From contig CM063510.1 in assembly GCA_032207245.1 (NCBI GenBank), positions 48,523,495 to 48,587,494 of the forward strand: 64,000 bases of DNA, in the 5' to 3' direction. The DNA is from Pardosa pseudoannulata (taxonomy: Eukaryota > Arthropoda > Arachnida > Araneae > Lycosidae). Numbering within the stretch: position 1 is the first letter of the stretch; each line of letters opens with the position of its first letter. Below the pieces are notes generated by a model. That model made no database searches. It saw only the letters and a program-made list of their open reading frames with translations, and was not told the origin of the DNA. The translations under genes were made by a program, and so were the position numbers. Of the stretch, positions 1-11,021 are shown in pieces.

Positions 1-855
1 GAATTAATAAAGCTATTTGCTGTAATTCTGAGATATACAACATTGAACCATATATCTACTTAATGAATTTCTATATAATAATTTTTAAAGTAAAAATCTT
101 TAAAGGTAATCTTCAAATTGCACAGTGTTTGCTTATTTTCATTTGAAAAAACATGTCAGTTGAGCTTTGATCTAATTAAAAAAAAAGTATGGTGTCTGTG
201 TCATGATACAAAATATATTAGTTTATTGGTCAACAATTATTTATTCTTCTTACAAACCTCCTGTAACTGTAATTTCAATTTTATCAGTGTGTTTTCATAT
301 CCTCAAAATATGCTATAAAGCTGTTTTCAACAATTTTTTTCATAGTTTGTGGCAAATTTTCTTTTATTGCACCAATAAGCTTAAAACAGTGACTACAATA
401 GGGCAGTTTCAAAAATAAATATTAATTAAAAAAGCATAATAGTAATATTTGAGTATATTAAAAATAAGAATAGGTCTCATTTTTATTGATTGGGATTTAA
501 CTGATCCTATGTGAACTGCTAATCTAAACTTTGACAGTAGACTGCTTAGATGAGTAGTAGCATCCACAAGTAAATCTAACTTATAAAGAGTTTTTGTAAA
601 AAAATTGTATGCTTGTATGATGCAATCATTATAGTATTTTTATTTATTATCTGTAAATAACATTAATTTTTTAACTAATAAGAAATTAAGAGTATTATAC
701 ACATAAAGCACCTGTTATGATAAATTTGTGTAAAGCCCTTTTATTAAAAAAAAGAATTATTTCAATGAAATGGGAAAGCCCCTCCACCTCTAGAGGATTA
801 TATAAAATTTATAAGCTGATTCTTTAGTGTCTTTTTTTTTTTTTTTTTTAAACAG
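1..855 (+). other. Intron upstream of the first RING exon (partial)
   Basis: AT-rich sequence with no supportable ORF. It ends in a long pyrimidine run (about 831-849) followed by AAACAG, a good 3' splice site for the exon starting at 856. The 5' end of the intron and all earlier exons of the gene lie outside the window. The short ORFs here have no recognisable motif and are treated as chance. Confidence 0.7.
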
Positions 856-938
856 ATAATGAAATGCAACGAAAGTGATGATAATTTAGAAAAATGTACC
901 ATCTGCCTTTGTGAATTTGAAGATGATGAAGATGTTAG
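856..938 (+). CDS. RNF111: Arkadia/RNF111-like E3 ubiquitin ligase, penultimate coding exon
   Basis: This 83-bp exon encodes 27 codons plus two bases of a split Arg codon, reading ...EKCTICLCEFEDDEDVR. It supplies the first Cys pair (CTIC) of a RING-H2 finger. The acceptor is a T-run followed by AACAG, and the donor is TTAG|GTAATT. The acidic stretch before and after CxxC followed by [13 protein letters not shown] in the next exon is the signature of the Arkadia (RNF111/RNF165) C-terminus. In that family the RING recruits E2 enzymes and promotes TGF-beta/BMP signalling by ubiquitinating SnoN/Ski and inhibitory Smads. That function is known for the family and not shown here. The N-terminal SUMO-interacting region and the conserved stretch before the RING must lie upstream of the window. 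RNF165-like paralogues share this C-terminus, so the exact orthology is open. Confidence 0.88.
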
Positions 939-1954
939 GTAATTTTACTTTAAATTTCTTCCTTTTTAAGTCTGAGCTGATAACTTATTTAAATAATTTA
1001 TTAAAGGTCTTCAGGTTAAACTTTTTTTATGCTTTAAATGCAATTGCTTTAATGTGTTCTGTTATTTTATACTTTTGTAATTGAGTTTTCCCACTATTTA
1101 GTTATGAAAATTTGAGGGAAATTCAATTTCAACTGTAATTATGATCCTGAATCTGTTGAACTGAAAATGTCTATTCTTAACTTGTGAAACTCAGTTTTCA
1201 TTATGTTGTAACAAAAATGTTTTTGTTTCAATTTCTGCTAATTGATCATATGAAAGTACATTTTGAATTCATAATTCATTACAATCCTTTTTGAACAGTA
1301 CTCATCATTAGGGCTGGATGTTTATCAATATATCATCAAATATTAATATGTTTTAAATATTGCAATAACAATATTAAAATTCTTTTCTGTCGACATATCC
1401 CTGTCAGCGATATTGTTTTTTCCTTGTGCACGATAATGTAGATCGCCAAATGATATTTTAGATATTCTGCATTAAGTAATATTTTTCAAGTTATTGCATT
1501 TGTTGGATGTCTGCTTTGTGTATTTAACTGCATACTTGATATAAACATAAGCAAGAAAATTTATTATTGAAGACTATAACCTCTTTGTTCAAGTCTTTTG
1601 TAGTATATACCAATATCTTGATAGTAAAAAGCACTTGGGTCAAAACAGGAAATTGCACTGCTAGCAATTGGCATAGATAACTTGGTTGTTCTTTCACCTG
1701 CCCTCAGGTTTATTTGAATAATATAGGGATATATCCAAAGTATTGGTCTTGAGTGCTTGATTGCAAGTCAGTTTTCCCAATAATGAAGTACTTGCATCAA
1801 GACGAAATAAACCACTGCTCACAATTGGCACTGGTTTATTGGAATAATACACTGTCTACCATAAAGTATTTAGATATCTATGCAAATGACAATATCTGCG
1901 ATCCTGAGGTATGTCACGGCTCTGCTAGTATACATTGTGTAGGAAATAGCATTG

Positions 1955-4072
1955 GCATTAGTCGCATGCAAAATGCTGCACAGTTCGGAGCTCTCTGATT
2001 TCGAGAAAGGTATAATTATTGGGTATCACAAATGTAGCCAATCCTTAAGAGACATATCTAGCGAACTAAAGTACCCAAAATCGACAGTGGCCTCTGAGAT
2101 TAAGAAGTGGAAGGTGAGCAGTGATTGTCGGAATGTGCCCCGAGTCGGCAGACCAACGAAACTGGGAGATAGAGACCACCAAGTGCTATCCAGAGAAATT
2201 CGAAAGAACCGCACCCAACTAATAGCCCTCATCCACGAGGAGTTTCAACAGGCATCCGGGAGTATTGTTTCAATGAATGCCATCCGTCAGGAAGCACATC
2301 TGCTTGGTTTTCATAGTTGATCTGCTGTCCTATAAGCCTTTGATCACAAAGTCCAACCATGTTGTTCGGTTAATGTAGTGCAAAGCACTTCAAAATTGGA
2401 CCGTATATCAGTGGAAATGGGTTCTTTGGAGTGACAAATCAAGGTTCAGTCTTTACCTTTTGGATGGTAGGGTCTGGGTCTGGCATCTGCCTGGAGAACG
2501 TCTCTTGCCAGAATGCATTGTGCCAACAGTCAAGTTCGGCGGAGGTGGAATTATGGTCTGGGAGTGTTTCTCCTGGTATGGACTGGGACCTTGGTCCCCA
2601 TTCATGGTAAGCTCAACTCCGATACCTACTGCACTATATTTGGATGACAATGTGCTTCCTACGTTGTGGCAGTTTTATGGGTTAGACCCCTGAAGAAAAT
2701 AATATTTGCATCTATCAACAATTCATCTCTTTTAGTAGTGATTTTTATCATGAGTGAGGGTATGGCATTTTACCTCTCTGTTACAAAGCTGTTGATGCCG
2801 ACCTTGGTAATAACAGGTTCCTGCTTTGTATAAAAAATAAAGAAGTACTAGAAACAACAGGCAAACTGAATTATGAAAAAGAAAAATCAACTTTAATAGG
2901 GCTGTGAAAGAATAGAAATCAAATATAGTGTCATTGACATTCTTAATCCACTTCTTTTTTTCTTTCCTTTCCCTTCTGATACAGAAGCAGCCTTCACCTT
3001 TAGACCCCGAGGAACGTAGAAAGTTTTTTCTCTCCCCTTCCGCTTCAAGGAAGCTTACCCCCTCTCTGTTGAGGGGGAAAAACCGTTAAGAGATAAACAT
3101 CCAGGGAATATATAAAAGGAAAAAAAAGAGAGGAAGGCAGGTGGGGTTAGAGAAGTGTATTACGCATTCAAGCTTGATTTCCAATAGCTAATTTTAAGAT
3201 AAAATCTCTTAGCACTAGATTCGCGGGATGGGTTATTTTGATTCAAAAATTATTTTGTTTTGTTTCTCAAAAAGTTACTAATGAAAAGGAAATATATTTC
3301 TTGGCATTTCTTAATTTTATATGCATAAAAATCTATGACAATATACTATTAAAGAATCTGTGCATATGCGAAAAATGATTCATTGCTAAGCAGCTTCCAA
3401 GTGTGGAAACAAAACTGTAGATATTTTTCCTAACTGTGCTTAATGTCTTGCAAAGCACATTGAAATTGGACCATAGATCAGTGGAAATGGGTTCTTTGGA
3501 GTAACGAATCAAGGTTCACCCTTTACCGTTTGAATGGCAGGGTCTAGGTTTGGCATCTGCCTGGAGAACATCTGCCAGAATGCATTGTGCTAACAGTCAA
3601 GCTCGGCAGAGTTGGAATTAATATCTGGGAGTTTTTCTTCTTGTATGGACTGGGACCTTTGGTCCCCATTCATGGTAAACTCAATGCCAATGCCTACTGC
3701 ACTGTTTTGGATGACAATGTGCTTCCTACGTTGTAGCAGTTTTATGGGTTGGACCCCTGTTACTTTCAAGATGATAACGCCAGTTATCATGTTTCGAGGT
3801 TAACCAAGGTTTGGTATGGTGCCAAATGGAGTTCATGGAATGGACTGGCCTGCCCAGAGCCAAAACTTGAACCCTATCGAGAACCTCTGGGATGAGTTAG
3901 ATTGCCGAATTAAGGGGTGCACTACCCGTCCAAAATCGGTGAAGGAACTTGTATGTCTACTCCAAGCCAAGTGGAAGACAATACTACTAGCTATAAGACA
4001 AAGATTTATGGAAAGTATGCCCTTGTGGGTTCATGCTGTAATTGTCTCTTGTGGAGGCTCTACCAACTATTG
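1955..4072 (+). pseudogene. Tc1-family transposase pseudogene
   Basis: The N-terminal part (1952-2320) is an open frame of 122 codons with a helix-turn-helix (LSDFEKGIIIGYHKCSQSLR) and a GRPTKLGDRD linker. After a stop, 2400-2693 carries a catalytic-core start (WSDKSRF) and a segment reading GGGGIMVWECFSWYGLGPW. This core segment is repeated at 3441-3759, where the sequence continues through DDNASYH and ends with MDWPAQSQNLNPIENLWDEL (3834-3900), the DDxE-family C-terminal Glu motif. Several stops and frameshifts separate the pieces, so no active enzyme can be made. In function these enzymes cut and paste TA-flanked DNA by binding the TIRs. Confidence 0.85.
2371..3759 (+). repeat. Duplicated 320-bp transposase segment flanking 748 bp of unrelated DNA
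   Basis: Positions 2371-2692 and 3441-3759 are direct repeats that run from TAATGT..TGCAAAGCAC to GACCCCTG, with scattered substitutions and small indels. The spacer 2693-3440 contains a pyrimidine-rich stretch and a GC-richer block (about 2980-3080) with no ORF that I recognise. It could be an insertion with a large duplication, or recombination between two Tc1 copies. Confidence 0.8.
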
Positions 4073-4978
4073 ATTTTGAATAAAGTTACTTTTTTCTTTT
4101 CTATCACAGGTGTCCAAATACTTATTGGTAGACAGTGTATATCAACAACTACTTGATTGCAACAGTCAGTGATATGTGCACATGTTGATTTATTTTGATA
4201 GCTTGCTGCTTGCTTGTTCATATCTTTTACTAATATTGGAGGCATATGGTTTTTTGGGTGAAAATTGAATTTGGATAAAAAATGAATGCTCGGAATCATG
4301 TTGATCCTGAATATTCTGCATATTTCAATATAAAGTACTATTTTTTGAAGTATTACATTCGTTTTACATATTTATCCACATACTTGATACAAACACAACC
4401 CAGAAAATTTGATGTTGAAGATTGTCTCCATCCAGGTCTTCAGTAATAATCCCAATAATATTCCTATAACGAAGCATTTGGTTCAAAACCAAAAATTCCA
4501 CTGTTCATTATAGATGCAGATGAACTCTATTTTTTATTTATTTTTTTCCCACTTGCTACTGGTTTATTGAAATATATCAGGATGGATATATCAAGGATAT
4601 TGCTATTTGATTACAAAAGTCATGTGTTATTATATTTTGATAGCTTGCTGCTTGCATATCTTTGAATGCTCATAATCATGTTGATTGTCCAAAGTATCAT
4701 AAAATTATATAAAAAAATGTGATTAAAAGCAATGTTTGGCAGTTTTTTAGTTTACCAGGGATAAAAATGACCAAATAATCAGTGAAAATATATTAATTTG
4801 AAATTTAGGTCTGTGTGCAGTTTTTTTTAAGGCTATGTCTAATTTATGGAGCAACAATCAGTTTTCCAATGAAAGAATTTTAATTACAATTTGGGAGAAA
4901 TATAATTTTTCCCAAATAGGCAATGTAAATTAGCAGTAATGATGTAAAATTTTAGTAAACAATTTTATTTAGTATTTG

Positions 4979-4984
<6 letters not shown>

Positions 4985-5034
<50 letters not shown>
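4985..5034. repeat. (TA)n microsatellite
   Basis: A pure TA tract of about 50 bp inside the hAT-like element. Confidence 0.95.
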
Positions 5035-5039
<5 letters not shown>

Positions 5040-6562
5040 AGTGTTAAATTGAATTACTCCTAAAAAATTGTTTTTACTTTTCAAATATCCTAATTTTTAG
5101 GATAAAATTTTAATTCTAAAAATTTTAACTACCAAGAAAAAAAGTGTGGAATGAAAAAAAGTTAAGGCTATTCAAAAATAGTAATATTTGAAATAGTAAT
5201 ATACCCTACTACTTTAAAGTTATTGTGATATTTCAATAATATCAATATCAATTTGGGGATATATCACAATATTAAATTTCTGATATCCATCCCTACTCAT
5301 ATAACTTTTGTCTTCAGGAATGTGTTGAAAGCAGAACATATTGCTCAATTGAAAAATGTTTGAATTTTTAGAAATGTAGTAGCATTTATTAGATTAGCAT
5401 AAGAATTTTCAAAGTATACTATTTCTTTTCATTGTTATTGAGTTTCATAATAAATAATTTTGGACTTACAAAATTTTTCCTTTTTTTTTTCCTTGCTTTA
5501 AAAAAATTTGTCAGCGTTGTTCTGACAGGAGTCATTCTTGACAGCATTTGTTAAATGTTGTCTCCAAAGTAGTGACAGTAAGTTGAGATATTCGTTAGAG
5601 AGGTGAAAAAAGTCTAGTGACAGAATGCTTTTAACCTAATTTTAATTTGGGTCATTAGAAAATGTAATATTGACTTTCAATACTGGGTGCCTACTAATAA
5701 AATAGTCACACAGTCGGTAATAGATTGATAAAATAGATTTTAGTTTTTAAACATTTTATTGTGTCTGTGTCGTCATGCCAAATCTCTCACTTTTTCACTG
5801 TTACTGTCATAAAATAGGGGTTTATGAATTTTTTATTGTTAAATTTCTAAAGAAGAAAAGAGCTAAAACTATTTGTTTGCAATTAAAAGTAAAATTATTG
5901 TATATTAAAAGTTTTAGTTTATAAAAAAGAGAAAATTGTTCTCATTTCTGACATGATCTTTATTTTCCTAAAAGTGCATTGCAGTTTTTATAATAAGTAC
6001 GTGGTTTAAATCTATTATTTCTTTTTGAATATTTTTCACTTCTTTTAACTTGAACTTTCCTTAACTTAAATATTTTTGTCAATTTCTATGTGTTTTCTCT
6101 CTCTGAATTATATTTACTTGTGTATGATGCACTCCTGAAATTTGATGTGAAAGTGATTTTCTATCAATGGATTAAAATCAAACTCCAATGCTCTTTCATT
6201 GTAATTCAGATGACTCCATTCTTAATAAAAAGTCCTTCATGCTTGTTATTCTTTGTGAGATAATTGAGTTTTGGTTAGAACAATGCGACCATGATAGCTA
6301 CTACCCCTCCCCTTTTTTATGGTACATTATGTTAGGGATTGTGTTTTCATTATTCCTGTTCATTCTATATGCATGAAGTGTTTTGTGATAATATGCAAGT
6401 AAGATGGAGAAGAGATCTAGCTATGCAGTGTATAAGTTGAAAGCAGTGCAGTATGTAACAAATGTCAAATATCTAACAAATATATTGCAAAAGTTTTACT
6501 GAAGCCAATTTTTAAATGTTTGCAAGCATGAATATTACTAATTGAGGTATTTTAAATTTCAG

Positions 6563-6689
6563 GAGGCTGCCATGCATGCACTTGTTCCATATTGAATGTG
6601 TTGACCAGTGGCTGACTACAAACAAGAGATGTCCCATCTGTCGTGTTGATATTGAAGATCACCTAAAAGATTTTGGTATTTCCTCATGA
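6563..6689 (+). CDS. RNF111: Arkadia/RNF111-like E3 ubiquitin ligase, terminal coding exon
   Basis: The acceptor is TTTAAATTTCAG at 6551-6562. The first base completes the split Arg codon, then [21 protein letters not shown] and RVDIEDHL follow, with TGA at 6687-6689. With the previous exon this gives the full C3H2C3 RING-H2 order: CxxC, then CxHxxHxxC, then CPxC. The Trp in VDQW is the usual E2-contact position. The protein ends about 15 residues after the last Cys pair, as is normal for Arkadia, in which the RING is C-terminal. All zinc ligands are present with no frameshift or stop, so the gene looks functional. The intron separating the two halves of the RING is 5.6 kb and filled with transposons. 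Confidence 0.9.
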
Positions 6690-7225
6690 TATTGCTCTCA
6701 TTATTCCAAATCTTACAAAATAGCGCTAGGCTACATCTCAGATGTCATCGGATGATGTTTTATATCTTATTGCACTCAAAACTATTTCTACTCAATTGTT
6801 TTTCTACATTTTATAAGTGTGTATCATCTTCCAAATAACTCTGTTCAAGTGTAACAACCACAACGATGAGCTTAGTGGCATGAAAATCTGTGTAACAATA
6901 TCTGGGCATTGCAATAGGGTTCCCCTGTCTCCAAGCAGCCAGGAACAATTTGATACCTTTTCTTATTCTCAGAGAACAGCTTTCTGTTTTTTGAAGTGTA
7001 GATATTTGCTCAAAAAGAAATTCTGACAGCTTTGTCTCATAGTTTTCTACTTTATTTAATATTTATAAATCTTATAGAATCTACCTGTTTACTGGATGAC
7101 AAAAATTTGCTATTTCTAGTGTATTTTCCTATGAAACAGATATTTCACATTCTATACCTTGGGAGCCCTATTATAAAATTCCCAGCCCATGGTCTTGCTA
7201 ATAAAACATAAAAGTGCTTTTTCTG
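6690..7225 (+). other. Proximal 3' UTR of the Arkadia-like gene with first poly(A) signal
   Basis: The first AATAAA after the stop codon is at 7200-7205, followed by a GT/T-rich stretch (GTGCTTTTTCTGCATGTC), about 510 bp after TGA. It is a plausible first cleavage site. Further AATAAA hexamers lie at 8705, 9258, 9401 and, far downstream, 20637. Confidence 0.5.
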
Positions 7226-8422
7226 CATGTCATAGATAGTCGAGCTTTTTAATTGATCAGTGGTTTGCTAAATCAGCTGTAACTATCATTGTAAACTAAT
7301 AGAAATTGTGCCAGTTATTTTTAATTCAAGTTTGATTGTAATTTGATTTTGCTCTTTTCAATTTTTTTTATTAGCATGCTGTTCTTTCAGGGCTCAGTGT
7401 TTTTTATGCCTTTATCTACATGTAATTAATTTCCATAATTAATCAGTATATTAGCATATTTTTGATGTATCGAATATGCATTCTCAATTCTATCCATTTT
7501 TTTCTCTTTCTTGGATAAGAATGCTTGCATATTTTCAACCATTGGATCTATCTATCTTCATTAACTAATCATTCGTAATTACAAATTGATTACTCCTGCA
7601 TGATTTAAATATTGATTGTAAAGAATAATTCAACTTGATAAAAATGTTTTTAGTTTTTGGACACATTTTTAAGTGGTTTTATGTCTTTTAGATTCTTTGT
7701 ATTTTGCAGTTAAAATTTTGCAAATCTTCCTCTTACTGTTTCAAAAGAATCTTCATAGGTACAATTTTTTCTAATTGCTTATTATCACTTTCTCTTGCCA
7801 TAGAATTTAAAATGGATCTTATTTCTCAAATCATGCACTAAAATTTACGAGCAATAATCACAGATGGATAAGTAATGCAAATATTATATTATTTGCAACT
7901 GCGTTTGTATAAATGATGACATATATCAGGTTGTTTGCTTGTTTGGAATGTAGCTTTGAAACTGCCAGAATCCCCTACATTGCTTTTTCTTTTAAACCTT
8001 AATTTTCAATTAGATTAGTTTTTCTTTGTCTCTTAAGTAATATTAAAAGCTCAATATAATTATAAAACAATTTTATGTTTAATTTTGTTTGAAAATTTTA
8101 AGCCAAAGTATTTTTGTTCTCAATATGACAATGTTGCAAGATTTATGAATGTGATTATTGCATTGTAGTAAACATTTATAATCTGTGTATCATTGCTACC
8201 TAATTATAATGTAAACAGTGTAAATTTATCCTAATTGCTTTATAGATATTTAATATATTTAAATATTTTTATTTTCACAAATGGTTAAAATTGTGATAAA
8301 TGTCTATTTAGATATCATTAGTATATCTAAAATTCCTAAATAGACAGCATTATAAACTGTCCCTGTAAATGTATATTATGCATGATGAACATGTATTTAT
8401 TTCTAATTTGTAACAATGAGTT

Positions 8423-8424
<2 letters not shown>

Positions 8425-8464
<40 letters not shown>
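8425..8464 (+). repeat. Poly(T) tract
   Basis: Forty consecutive T residues in the downstream flank of the Arkadia-like gene. Confidence 0.95.
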
Positions 8465-8467
<3 letters not shown>

Positions 8468-10971
8468 GAGAGTTCTAATTTATTGAGGGAAAAGCAGCAG
8501 AATTCAAATTATATTTGTCTGGTTTAAGAATAATGCATTATAATATATTTTTATTCTATTTAGTTTTTCCTGAAATCAATTACATATGTATATTACCTTA
8601 TTCAAATTTCCCCGAGTGTATCATTGCATAAACTGTTTCCTATACATATGAATTGTTGAATGGATTCACTTGCTTACACATGGTGTACTGCGAGCTTAAA
8701 AGGCAATAAAACGAAATGCTGCAATGGAAAGGTATTTCACACTTAAAGAAATCAAAGTGTTATATTTTAAATGAAAATTATTCATTTTTATTGAATGCTG
8801 ATTGAGTTCATTCTCTGTTATACTTGGTTTATTTTTTTGTTTTAATATGTAACATTCCAAGTATATTTTATGCTTACAACGGGTAATCCTTTATTTAAAA
8901 AGGATGTTCAGAAAAAAGAATTGTTCTGTGTTTTTGTATAATTATGATAGTCAATTCATTTGAGGGGTTTGCTGTGTATTAGTGAGGGGCCTTGTAAAAA
9001 ATTCTATGGTTTGTATTTGCCTTAAGAAAGTAAGGTTTTGCCCAGAATTTCCATAGCTTTTGCACATTTCATTCTTTGTTGAGCAATATTTTTTGCTGTA
9101 TATATGTATGATAGGCCTAGTCTGAACGAGTGTTCTTCTGATTCTGAATTCTAATTCAGTCTAGGTCTGTTTCAAAATGTCTTGGATTTTATCTTTTTGT
9201 AGCTCATATTTTCATAAAATTTTTGCAAACTGTTTTGCACTATGCCAAACTACAAGCAATAAATTTCAAATATAATCCCAATTTTTTAACCCTTTAGATC
9301 TTTGTGGTATTTTTGTCTCTGGATGTGTATTTCTGTGTCTATTCTTGCTACCCAAAATAGCTGTCTGAACTGAAATTCATGATCTTAATTTTTATTTCTC
9401 AATAAACCTTTATATACATACTCTCTAACTACTGCATATTCATAGTCATTACGGAAAATGAATCAGTTACTTAATTATGCATCAGTGCTGAAATAAGTAT
9501 AGATTTCACAATTTTTGGAGTATATTTTCCTAGAATAAATATGACAACATAATGCAAATGCATAAGTTTTTCTTTTTCAGTTTGTGTATATTTGGATAAT
9601 TAAGTAATTTTAATTAGATTAATTATTTTATATTTTAATTATTTGTTAGAGCAGTGAATAGTAGTTGCTTAATATTCTTTGCAAAATGTTTTTATTTCTC
9701 TTTCTCTTTCATTGTATATTGCACCAATTCACTGGTACTTTATAAATTATTCTCTTCTACTTCACAAAATTTTAAGTAACATTTAAAATGTTGTGTAGAT
9801 TATGGTTGTAGTTTGCAGTTATCAGAACGTTTGTTAGTATGTATTTATTTCATTTGTATTATGAAAATATTTTCGTTTATAGCTATAAATTAAGATAAAA
9901 AATTAGTGCTACATTGATGTACTATATACATTGCAGCGATATTTAAGCAATGCATAGTGTGAAACTAATAAGTGCTATGAATTGGTTTGTGACCAGTGTT
10001 GGAGGGTGTATATATAAATATAATGAAATTTTTACTTTCTCTGTGTGAAAATTAAAAAAAAAAAAAAAAAATTCTCCTGGATTATTAGTGAAATCCAAGT
10101 ATTAAATGAATCATATACATGCTTCATTAATCAGTTATGAAAAAACAAATCCATAAAGTTGTGTTGTTACATCAACTTGTTTCAAGATTTCTTTTATTTT
10201 ATTTGACATTGTTAACAGTTTCTAGGAAGATTATAACTTCTTTTATATATTACTTTCATATCACTTAACATGCCACAATTTTTCACACTATTTAAATCTT
10301 GAAGTATACTGCTATACAAACACTGTTCTGTAGAAATATATTTTTAGAAGTGCAATCATCATGTAATTTTATGAATATATAATATACAAAAGAGCTGTCG
10401 TGTTTCCTTATCATAAAATACTTATTTTTAAGCCTAGAAATATTTATTTTTAAATTTCAATTTAATTCATATTTTACCTCAAGTGTTGGAAGTTGCTTTA
10501 TTTCTATTTGCTTTTAATTTCTAATCGAACAATGATGTTGTATTAAAATTTCCAATAAAATTTACATTGTTTAATGTAGTTTGCTTTTACTGTTTTAATG
10601 AAGCAATAGTGACCAGTATAATAAATTCTGTACATGTCTTGTCTAAAATCAAATGTTATGCAAGAAGTTTTGACTTCAACCTAAGATTTAGTGTCAGCAA
10701 TTCTATATGCAAATTTTTATTCTTACTCTTTGTGACTGTAAACAATCAGGATTGGACTGGCCAGTAGGCACTGGGAGAATGTTTCCTAACCTGTAAACAG
10801 AGCTGCCAATTCTTATCAGATTGTTTTCGTAACCTTAAATTTGAAAGTTAATAATGCTTTGGTGAACTTGCTATAAAATTGGTGTTTGACTATTCTTCAC
10901 ACTTCAACAATTTTTCTTTGTAAAATGAGCCATACAACTGAATTGAAATACTTATTTAGGGGTGTTTACTT

Positions 10972-10973
<2 letters not shown>

Positions 10974-11005
<32 letters not shown>

Positions 11006-11021
11006 GGAGAGAGAGAGAGAG
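10974..11021 (+). repeat. Poly(T) followed by (GA)n
   Basis: Thirty-one T residues followed by GGGAGAGAGAGAGAGA, a compound simple repeat. Confidence 0.9.

Larger units (their letters stand above)
1850..4137 (+). mobile_element. Tc1-like DNA transposon, decayed, inserted at TA
   Basis: The left end CACTGTCTACCATAAAGTAT and the inverse complement of the right end (CACTGTCTACCAATAAGTAT) match, giving a TIR of about 30 bp. TA dinucleotides flank both ends (1848-1849 and 4138-4139), as expected for Tc1/mariner. The length of 2288 bp exceeds the usual 1.3-1.7 kb because a 320-bp stretch of the transposase region is present twice with about 750 bp of unrelated DNA between the copies. Confidence 0.85.
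1440..4740. repeat. Diverged ~400-bp direct repeat flanking the Tc1 insertion
   Basis: Sequence around 1465-1850 (ATATTCTGCAT, CATACTTGATA, AAGCACTTGGGTCAAAAC, ACTGGTTTATTGGAA) recurs in the same order and orientation at 4310-4590. Sequence around 4185-4300 (TTTTGATAGCTTGCTGCTTG, GAATGCTCGGAATCATGTTG) recurs at 4632-4690. Taken together, this is two copies of a roughly 400-bp unit inside the hAT-like element, the first one split by the Tc1 insertion. Confidence 0.65.
1309..5295. mobile_element. hAT-like non-autonomous element with diverged terminal inverted repeats
   Basis: The left end reads TAGGGCTGGATGTTTATCAA. The right end, read on the - strand, is TAGGGATGGATATCAG followed by similar AT-rich sequence with repeated TATCA/ATATC words. 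TAGGG(A/C)TGG is a common hAT-type terminus. The flanking 8-mers are CTCATCAT (1301-1308) and CTCATATA (5296-5303), which agree at the first five bases and could be a decayed 8-bp target duplication. There is no hAT transposase. The interior is roughly 400-bp diverged repeats, a (TA)n tract and a later Tc1 insertion. The class is inferred from ends only. Confidence 0.5.
939..6562 (+). other. 5.6-kb intron splitting the RING-H2 domain
   Basis: The intron is bounded by GTAATT and TTTCAG and interrupts an Arg codon after its second base. About 70 percent of it is a hAT-like non-autonomous element (1309-5295) containing a nested Tc1-like element. The flanks 939-1308 and 5296-6562 hold no supportable feature; the latter has only AT-rich sequence and a chance ORF at 6188-6376. 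Confidence 0.8.

Noticed and set aside
5521..5640. Regulatory element in GC-richer patches of the intron
   Set aside because: No recognisable motif or symmetry beyond local composition.
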